A DNA stretch of 64,000 bases from the NCBI GenBank assembly GCA_030248065.1, contig JASAMV010009122.1:22214-86213 (forward strand). Direction: 5' to 3'. The position numbers and the translations under genes were made by a program. Below the pieces are notes generated by a model. The model searched no databases. It worked only from the letters and a program-made list of their open reading frames with translations, and was not told the DNA's origin. The stretch's first letter is position 1, and every line of letters starts with the position of its first letter. Below, in pieces: positions 55,901 to 64,000 of the stretch. This DNA comes from Rhynchonema sp. JSB1_4. Its lineage: Eukaryota > Nematoda > Chromadorea > Monhysterida > Xyalidae.

Positions 55901-57978
55901 ACGCACAATGCGGCTCGATCATAAGTACCTATGGCACTTATTCATGCGCTACATGTAAAAGTTGGGCATTTGGTGACAGCACTAATGTCATAGAAAGTCA
56001 CCTGTCTCCCTGGTTTACTCACTGCATGCGCGTTGTTCTGAACTGTGTGCCATATAAAAGCGCCAGTGCCAAAGCGATTGAGACCACCCAAACGCACAAG
56101 CAAGTTCAAAAACAAAACGCCGCGCGTTAACAAAATGCGTCGTCAACTTTCGGCACGTACACATAACCGCAATAATCCTACAGCATCGGTGGAGCACGGA
56201 GGCAATCGGTATCGACCTCTATCAGCCTGTGGTCGAAAGTGGTCAAGCGTGCTGGTCGAGGATCCAACGATGCCTGCCGCTGGCAAACCCGACAAGATAT
56301 TCGCTAATCTCACCAATTCGCAGGTGAATCTGTTGAGGTAAGGAACGGGACACTGAGGTAAAGTTATGATCAATTTTGTTGTTGAAACATCTGCTTGTTG
56401 TGCACACATAACGACGTGAACTCATGGAATCGTGTGACATTGTGCAGACAATCCAAGACCATGCTAATAATGTTCAACAGTGCTTCCTTGGTTGCCTCTG
56501 TGATGTGTTTTCACGGACGGGTGGTGCACTATAAATGGTGGGCCCCAAGAAACACACGATCTTAGCATACTAGGTGTTAGGCTCGCTTAAAACATGATTT
56601 TATCTGATCGTTAATTTGCCAGACAATCATGGAACATTCTGTTCGCGAATCGCGAGCGTCACGGCAAGAACATCATGAAACGGACGGAGACGAAACGACC
56701 GGAAACGTCCAATCTGTTCTGCAAGGCGGCCGTCATCGGATGGCTATCGAACAGCACACATCAGTTGACCATTGATGACGCGCCTGCGGTTAGATTGGCA
56801 ATCACTTGCACTCTGCCATACAGCGCATGATGGATGCACCACGATTACGCGATATGTGCACGTCAGTGCTGCACACCGTAAACCTTCTTCGACACGTTCC
56901 GCAACGTGTTGTAAGCTGGTAAAACCGGAGCCCGGTTTATAATTCTGAGAGAGTATCCCTGCCCTTGGGTATCCTACAAAAACAGAAAGGGGCCAGCACT
57001 TCGGGGCAGTGTGCAGAGTTGGCTTTGGCTGATGTTGGCCACAAACCCTTGTCGTTTGCCGTTTCGGCTAAGATTAGGGTTCATGGATCAAAACACCACG
57101 GTTATGACACAATGTCATTTTTGCTGTCGTGCGCCTGGTGGCCTGTGAGGTGGAAGAAATCTTATAAACACAATGCAGACCATTGTGCCTAAATGAAGAG
57201 AAGTCATCCGACACATTTATACCTATCGCAGGCTCAATCCAACGGTGCCGTTGCACAAGGAGCACCAAGCGGGAGTCGCAAAGGTTCCTCACCGAGCACA
57301 CCCATCGTCGCGTTGCCCCGCAATGTCGGTGGCAGCACCTACAACGATCACACTCGTCTGTTGATCACCATGTTCGACTTTGTCGTCAACAACGTGCGCG
57401 ATGCAAATCGCGTCATTGGATATTTGAAGGTAAGTTACTCGAATAATTCAGCCGCACAATTTTTTTCGGAGAATACATATTTACACGTTGCGCTCACGCA
57501 GCGCTGTGCATTTGCGAAGATTGCAAAGTCTGGTCCTATCGGGAGCATTGCACATACTGTACATTGTATGCCACTCAAAGTTCATATGCCCATGCAGTCT
57601 TATGCCATAATCTCACGATCATTGAGTTCATACTGTTCAATTTGCCAAACCTTGACGTTTCGTTTTTCACACTCAAATGTGCAGGAGGTGGGCGCGCGTC
57701 ACGCACCGATGCGGGAGCCCGGGATGCAACCAGCCTACTGGGAGTCGTTCGGTGAGGCGACAATGGAGATCGTTGGCTCAGCAGATGGCGTGCAACAAAG
57801 CAAGGAGACGGTGAAGACCTGGCGTCTGGTGATTGCCGGCATCACGCATCAGGTGCGATTGGGCTACGAAAGTGAACTGAGACGTCAACGCGAACAGGCC
57901 AACAGTCGACGAAACTCACTGACTGGACAGAACAATGGTCAATCGTCATCGCGACGGAATTCAAGTGAGAATAGGTGA
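49968..57978 (+). CDS. Nematode-type globin with long N- and C-terminal extensions, ~381 aa
   Basis: The core is certain: 56135–56337, 56623–56788, 57232–57429 and 57685–57978 join in phase. They give helix A/B (LTNSQVNLLRQSWNILFA), the C–E region (NLFCKAAVIGWL), helices E–F (DHTRLLITMFDFVVNNV, RVIGYLKEVGARHAPM, where the His is the likely haem-binding F8) and G–H (AYWESFGEATMEIV, VKTWRLVIAGITHQVRLGYE). A basic Ser/Arg tail follows. Two upstream exons, 49968–50095 and 54606–54728, with exon 3 extended to 56101, fit in phase and are polar and Ser/Pro-rich like globin extensions, but span a 4.5-kb intron and are less sure. If they are wrong, the CDS starts at ATG 56135 (286 aa). Such extended globins in nematodes are often neuronal and sense or signal through oxygen or redox rather than store oxygen. 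Confidence 0.75.
50096..54605. other. Proposed 4.5-kb first intron of the globin gene; no other gene seen
   Basis: No exon chain with family motifs is visible on either strand. The sequence has no obvious transposon ends, unlike the other long introns. It may hide regulatory sites or the boundary between two genes, if exon 49968–50095 belongs to something else. Confidence 0.35.
54729..56100. other. Second proposed globin intron
   Basis: A 123-codon minus frame (55632–55261) is open but shows no recognisable domain and sits in intron sequence. Nothing else supported. Confidence 0.35.
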
Positions 57979-60090
57979 TATTTTAACGCTATCGCTGACG
58001 TTAAATGGTGTCATTTATATTGATCTTGGCATTTGAAATGCGTATGAACAAAATATATATGCAAATCACATTGATTTACGTCATGTGTCTCAACGTAAGG
58101 TTCCATTGTGTTTTGTTAAATTGAATTTTTTAAACTATATGTACAGTAGATTTAACTTTTTAAAAAACTTGGGGTGCACATTCACAATATTTAAGACTAG
58201 CAGCACTACCAGTAAACCTGTTTTGATGAACAGTTTCCTTTTTATTATAGTAGAAACTAAAAGTTTTAATTCAATCGGGTGGGATATTTGTTTGCAACGA
58301 TAACCGAACTTTTGTCATTCTCATATTATTACGTGTACATACTAACAGTTGCAATTATTGGCTCATCGAGGCCTCAACGGACGTACATAGCAAATGCAAA
58401 ATGCTGAAGTGGTTTTACAGGCAGCACAGCATCCACGGGCTGCTCATGCACGTGTACATATGTACTTCTGTAGACGCCTTCAGGCTTTGCGGAAGCACCA
58501 TTCTGTGCCCCTGACCTCTTCAACACAATGCATTTCACTGCATCCGCCAAGGCTGAGTCTGTGATGTTCTGTTTGTGTCTTTGCAGGCACAAGCTAGACG
58601 CATGAATGCGCCTTCATTCACTTCAGGCTCAGCCCTCAAGCAGCTAATTAATTGCCGCTGGTGCTGTAACTTTGTCTAGTTTTCATTCTGACTAGCTTTC
58701 TTTCAAGTTTAATTCAGTTGATGTGCTCCGTTGGTCTTAAACACACCACAAAGGTAAATTTCTCTCAGACTTTTGCTATAGTAGATTTAGTTCTTGGCAA
58801 GGGCGGATTCAGTGGCCACTGGGGCCATGACCCCCTTGGTCCATTTGGCCCCTGAATGAGGGACCACCGTTTCGGAAAGAGGAGGAAAAAAGAACCCCTA
58901 AATCGCAGGATTTTCGCTCTCATACACTTCAGAAGTCCAAAAGTCACGCGCTTCGTGCGCCGAGATTCATTCATTTTCAATGAAATTTGGTATTTGTGCG
59001 CGTAACGGCGCCCTTAGTCATAGTGGAAAATGGAAATGGAAATGCAAAAAATATTCTATGTCCAAGTTTTCCATTTCCATTTTCCAATATGACTAAGGGC
59101 ATACTGGAAAATGGAAAATGGAAATGAAACAAAACATTTTCTGCGTGAAATCTGACCAATCAGCGGCCGAGAAATGAGTGGAACAGAAAATGTTTTTGTC
59201 ACATGTCAAAACATGGCTGCTGCAGTAAATGTTTTATTTCATTTCCATTTTCCAGTATGCCTTTAGTCATATTGGAAAATGGAAATGGAAAACTTGGACA
59301 TAGATTATTTTTTGCATTTCCATTTCCATTTTCCACTGGTTCTTGACATCAATTTAATTTTGTTTTGCATTATGATAAATTTGTCATTTTATGTATAATC
59401 CTGCCGGTGCATAAAGCAGCGTTTCTTCGAATAGAGATCAAGTTTCAGAGTTCTACATATGTCATAAAATCCTACACAGTGTGAAAATCACACTAAACTA
59501 CAGTATGTATGTACAATGTAAACTACCAGCTGCAACTCTGCGTATTCTGCATGTACGCGTGCGTCCGCATGCACGCATCTCTGACGCCTGCGGGCCCTAT
59601 GTATCGTATCACCCACCACCCAGTGGTGCACGCGCAGTGCATGCATACGCACGCGTGCACCGCATGCACGCTTTTAACCCCTTCAGCACTGTGCACGCGG
59701 TGCATGGTAGCGCATTCTGCCTCCTATACTGCATGCGTGCTGCACGCGCAAAGGCACATTTCACCCAGCGTTGCAGCTGGTATACAGTGTCGAATACCTC
59801 TTGTATATCATCAATGAAACCAAACGTCTTTGATGTGACCAGCTCCAACATACTTTGCAGGCGAACTAAAAAAACCGGCTTGAACCCGTAAGTACCCTCT
59901 GGAATCGGTTAACATCGTTTGACCGCAACGTTCATGCTTCGTTGATTGTGTCGATCAGTAAGAATCACCCAACAAAGATTCGATCCTATCTCTTCGCGCA
60001 CCACAACGTCCATAACGGCCGAAAGCGGGTCGACGGTGCTCGACAGATGCATCTGTAGGAGTGTGAAACATCATAATCATTTTGATTACA
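57979..60090. other. Spacer between convergent globin and F-box genes
   Basis: Contains a decayed relative of the 14427 hAT-like element (about 58799–58985), the palindromic element at 59019–59339, and a GCATGC/ACGCGTGC-rich block at 59560–59745. No exon chain. Confidence 0.5.
59019..59339. mobile_element. Double palindromic element made of GGAAAATGGAAATGG repeats
   Basis: The whole segment is an inverted repeat: 59019–59092 matches the inverse of 59262–59339. The inner segment 59099–59256 (CATACTGGAAAATGGAAA ... TTCCAGTATG) is a second inverted repeat. It looks like one palindromic MITE inserted inside another of the same type. Confidence 0.75.
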
Positions 60091-61772
60091 CTATAGAATT
60101 TCATAAAAGTGCCCTTGCACGATGTATAGGCTTCGGACATTAATGTGAGGGGCCACACATTGCGTCCACAACGCGCTTTCTGTGCGCCACTAATCACCCG
60201 AAATTCGCGTCGAAACATAGATTGTTCGAAGTTGTAAAACGAAAAATCACCCAAACCTGTCGCTGTATGGGCCACCAATAAATATTGATCTGATGTGCAG
60301 CCAGTGACCAGAACCATTCTGACATCACGTCCACCAGCTGATCGGCGGACATCGGACTTTTGTGCACGTAGTCACAGCGGAGAAAGGCCAACTTCGGACA
60401 CAAATTCGGCAGACGGAGTAGCCAGTCGGTGGATTGGTTGCCGGTGATGCGCAGGTTGAATTCTGGGTGATAATTGTTGCGTTTGAAGTAATTTGCGCAA
60501 CAAAATTTCTTTAACAGACTTCATTACTACTTTTCCCTTTTTTAAAAATACTAACCGAGTTCTCGCAGCTCAGCCACAACTTCGGGCAGGATTTCGTTCC
60601 AAAACTTGCAAAAATCGATTCCATCCCCTGCCGGCGACTGCAGCCGTAATCGATGCAAACTGCGTGGTGCTGCTGAATTCACCAGTTGCACGATCGAGCT
60701 CAGATCGGTTGGTGTGTACTCGCTTTTCAACTCGAAATCTTGCAGTTTTGTCAGATTCGGCAACGTTTTTGCCAGAATACCGTAAATGTCGTCCATGTCC
60801 ATCGCATCTGGGTGATCGGCCCAGTCGCCAATGGCAAGACTGAAAAACTGAACAAGGATTTTGTTATCATTTATTAAAGCCAAATTTGCAACAATGGGAA
60901 TAAAACTGCAGAAAAACCAACCATAACCGTCTGACCGAAACACAGTTAGACAGATGCTGAGCGAATAGAACGAAGTTCTCACGATTTTGAAAGTGCCGCC
61001 ACAAAGTAAATAATCGAATTTCACGCAACGAGTGCTGTAGATGGTGAAGCACGGTTTGGGGCACTGAAATGGAACAGATTGTTAAAAGCGATAATTATAT
61101 TTTGTGTCGTTAAAATCAATTTATTTACATTGCAGCAGGTAATGCAGTATCTGTACCTGACAGTTCGGCGGGCAAGCCCAACAACAGTCCTTCGAACGTC
61201 GACTCACGAAGTCGGCCGAATTTGTGCTTTTGCAGCAGAGAAAGCAGAATGGACCAGAATTTATCAGGAGAACTGAAACCGTGACATCGTAGTGAAACGA
61301 AATCATTTTATTTTTATAAGCAGACCAAGCTCACCTAAAGTTTTCATAGAATGTCTCATTGCGTCGTTTCACCTTGCTGCTAATCACCAGTTTGTGGCAT
61401 TGTGCTGAATAGTGTGTAGGTAGACAATCACGCAAAATAGAATCAACAATTTAGCAAGCGAACTGTCTGTTTGTGCGCGTGCACGATGTGGCCATGCAGG
61501 CAATTAACGTGAGCCAAAACATCGCGAATGTGGACCGGCAAGAAATTTGCTGTTGCAACGGCCATGGAATGACTTGGACAAACGACGACGATCGTTAATC
61601 ACAATAAAATCAGCACCAACGTTTCAACATTTGTCCACGCACTGCAAAGCTCCATCGCACACCAAAACTGATAGTTGACGAGTCGAAGCGCGAGTTTGTA
61701 TCGACATTGATCAACGTAGGAGAAGATTTTCGCCAGAATCATGTCCGGCAGTGCGCTAATTTTTGTCTTCAT
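60091..61772 (-). CDS. F-box/LRR-like protein, ~346 aa
   Basis: Seven in-phase exons: 61772–61643, 61404–61335, 61272–61157, 61063–60928, 60839–60556, 60462–60257, 60189–60091. The N-terminus SALPDMILAKIFSYVDQCRY followed by LALRLVNYQFW fits the F-box pattern (L-P, helix, hydrophobic spacing). The rest has leucine-spaced segments (LTKLQDFELKS, LHRLRLQSP, LPNLCPKLAFLRCD, NVRSLYIVQGHF) like irregular LRRs. It would be a substrate adaptor of an SCF ubiquitin ligase, a family that is greatly expanded in nematodes. The exon 1 donor (GTGCGT) was chosen because it alone keeps the phase. The last exon is less sure. Confidence 0.7.
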
Positions 61773-62916
61773 ACTGTTAGTTCACCGGAACAACGGAGGA
61801 ACTTTATCTGATAGATATAAGAAAACAAGAGCGCAGTCGAACAAACAATGCATGCGGTGTTCGGCTAAACTGGGTTGACAAAAGTAGAAAAGTTGAGCAA
61901 CCACACAAGGGTAGGTACATACATCACTTTTCAAGAGCTTCTTTGCTCAACAAAAACAAGTCCGTCCAGGCAGCAGCTGCATCCAGTTCACAGGCTGAAG
62001 TGCTGCCAAACAGCAAACAGTGACGTCAAAAGAGCTTTGCCCCCAAATGGCAGACTTGCTTTGTGTTAAATGTCAAGAACGTGTCAGCTGTAAAAACGCA
62101 TTCGTTACACATTCCAGTTCAGCATATCAGTTGGTCAAAATGAAGATATCGATGTACGGCGTGTACCAGGCTTCTGTGGAAACAAATGGAACATTAAAAA
62201 AATGCACGGGGTGTGATCCTCGATCATTGGGCTTCACCGGAAACTCAGGAAAAGGTGTCAACGCAGAATAAAACAAACAAAAACGAATGAAGACGAGTGC
62301 AATACCCGAATAGTGCCTCATATCCGGGGCCGGAAGATTTTTCAAATAGAGCCCCATGGGGCTGTGTTTGAGATTTAATTTTCTGTTGTTTGGTACCGAA
62401 TTTTGTTCAAAAAATGGCCGTCTTTTCTGAACAAATTTGCTATTTTCTTCACTAAAGCAGCCTGCAATTATGTTGTTCAGTTGTTTTATAGGCATGTATG
62501 CATTATCGATGTAAATTAAATGACTCAAAATAACATGGATCGGAAACTTTATCAGAGATTGGTACTTTGATGATTTCCGAAAACTCCAGGACTCCATTTG
62601 GGAAAAACATTCTTGATAAAAAGTCGACATTTCGCACATTTTCCAAATAGAGCCCCCGGGGCTCTGGACGGAAAACTCCGGCAAGTACACAAGGGTGTTC
62701 AAAACGTGAAAAAGAACAACAGAGCAAGCACATGCGCACGTCATGGACCACAAGCTGATATCACTCATAAGGAGTGGTGTTCGATAACTTTTCCGAAGAA
62801 GATTCATAGCCACACGCATATGCCTTGATAATCTTTTGGCCAATCTCAACCAGTTTAAAGCCAATTGATTGGTCACAAATCAAAGTTCATGATGTTTAAG
62901 ATGATGATGTTTCAGA
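61773..62916. other. Spacer with a long unassigned open frame
   Basis: The minus frame 62876–62127 is open for 249 codons but shows no domain and has no splice context. It contains repeated words around GGGGCTCTATTTG(A/G)AAAA at two places (62341–62359, 62640–62665). It may be a repeat or chance. No other gene seen. Confidence 0.3.
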
Positions 62917-63648
62917 TTACGTCCCTTCCAGCTCTGAGTCAGCGGGAGCAACTTTATTGGAACACAGTCGTGTAATCAGAATTTGACGCATGGATTGGCA
63001 ACATTTATTGCCCAGCTGCCTGTAGTGAGCGTTGGTGAGCAGAACGATGACTATCGTCAAACTGCTGTTCACCAAATGGATGGTTTGAGTTATCGGCGCT
63101 ATAATTCCGATGTATGCTGCAAAATAAAAATGACTCTAGGTTAAATGATTGAATGTGCTCTAATTATTATGCACACGGACATCACATGAACAGCGTTCAT
63201 GCACAACGTCGGTTTTGCGCCGACTTTCAAGCACTTATGTATGTATGTTTGACATGGGCTAGCTTGATTGGGCTTGTGCAGACGTACAATGTGCCTAGGC
63301 TACACGACACCCAGAACTAACCAATTCCAATATGACCCAATGATATGAGCAAGAGCACGCTGTTTGGTATTGCGACCATCACAAATGTGCTCAGCACAAT
63401 CACAATGGCCGTCTTGCACATGGCGTACTGTTTGATGCGTTGCTGGAACGTGACTATGCAACTTGAAGTGAAATTCGATTAAAGCGTTTAAAGAAAAAAG
63501 TTTTAGTTTGAAAAATGTTAAGCATATCTTCATCATGCATACCTGGTTGAACGTTAATATACTGAGAGCACGACGCATTGTCACAAATGCGATTACCGTA
63601 ACCACTGACCCAACAGTGGCGCATACAGCTGTCAGCGTGTACAGGTAG
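62917..63648 (-). CDS. 7TM receptor of nematode serpentine type, 3' part
   Basis: Three in-phase exons: 63648–63543, 63442–63322, 63116–62917 (stop TAA). The 5' end lies outside or was not found, so the gene is partial. Three hydrophobic helices are visible: TLTAVCATVGSVVTVIAFV, then after a basic loop (RRALSILTFNQQRIKQYAMC) AIVIVLSTFVMVAIPNSVLL, then IGIIAPITQTIHLVNSSLTI. A basic cytoplasmic tail follows (QILITRLCSNK). The layout fits TM5–TM7 of chemoreceptor-type GPCRs, including the basic loop before TM6. The exact family is not clear. Confidence 0.6.
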
Positions 63649-64000
63649 CTGAAAGATGAAAACGCGCTAATAATTTTTACGTAATATCGGAGCTAGCATG
63701 GTAATGCTAAGCGACATGGTTCATTCCTTATATTGCGTGAGTTGAAAAATTTAAACTCACGCCATTTTCACAAGACTTAACTTGAGAAGCCCAAACTTGC
63801 ACACAACTTGTACGGCGTGGACTTCTAGGTCCACACAAAATTTCATTCCGCTGCGTGCCCACTCGCGCGATCGCGGGCAAGATACAGGTGAAATTTTTGT
63901 AAAAACGTTCTTTCCCTTTTTTTTTCCACAAAAAACTAGTCAGGGCCCAGACGTTACTGAACACCAGAAATGTTAATATCGCATATAGGGTTTTCGCACA

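Overview
This window is eukaryotic and most probably from a nematode. Every convincing gene is split by short GT-AG introns. The proteins read out include a nematode-type extended globin, a glutaredoxin–DEP–DUF547 fusion, tandem DOMON modules with a C-terminal Cys motif and serpentine-type receptor exons. Degenerate copies of the nematode telomere hexamer (TTAGGC) sit inside the repeat region. I cannot name the species.

Layout. 71–956 (+) is the 3' end of an unrecognised gene. 2377–2583 and 3247–4012 (+) are a small one-helix membrane ORF and a basic, Ser-rich protein. A run of six minus-strand genes follows, listed here in transcription order from right to left: Polycomb RING finger protein (26074–24607), aldo-keto reductase (23403–21849), CCDC130/CWC16 splicing factor (21435–19625), glutaredoxin–DEP–DUF547 protein (19290–15658), two-DOMON secreted protein (14184–11952) and a very unusual receptor (10526–4210). 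From about 26.4 to 41.2 kb there is no host gene, only a nest of small transposons, many with exact 8-bp or TA target duplications, plus fragments of a non-LTR retrotransposon. On the plus strand follow a 15-exon Gln/Gly-rich zinc-finger protein (41236–48520) and a globin with long extensions (49968–57978). On the minus strand at the right are an F-box/LRR-like gene (61772–60091) and the 3' half of a 7TM receptor (63648–62917).

The most interesting gene is at 10526–4210. Eleven exons, all joined in phase, encode about 1179 residues: signal peptide, one C-type lectin domain, about 700 residues of Thr-rich mucin-like stalk, then a complete class-B/adhesion-GPCR seven-helix domain. No GAIN domain or GPS cleavage site is visible. 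That combination is not one I know as a described family.

The co-oriented AKR, CCDC130 and glutaredoxin genes are separated by only 413 and 334 bp, compatible with a nematode operon, but this is inference. Short transposons occupy many introns throughout. Exon boundaries were placed by hand from splice consensus and reading-frame phase. They are predictions, strongest where family motifs run across the junctions.
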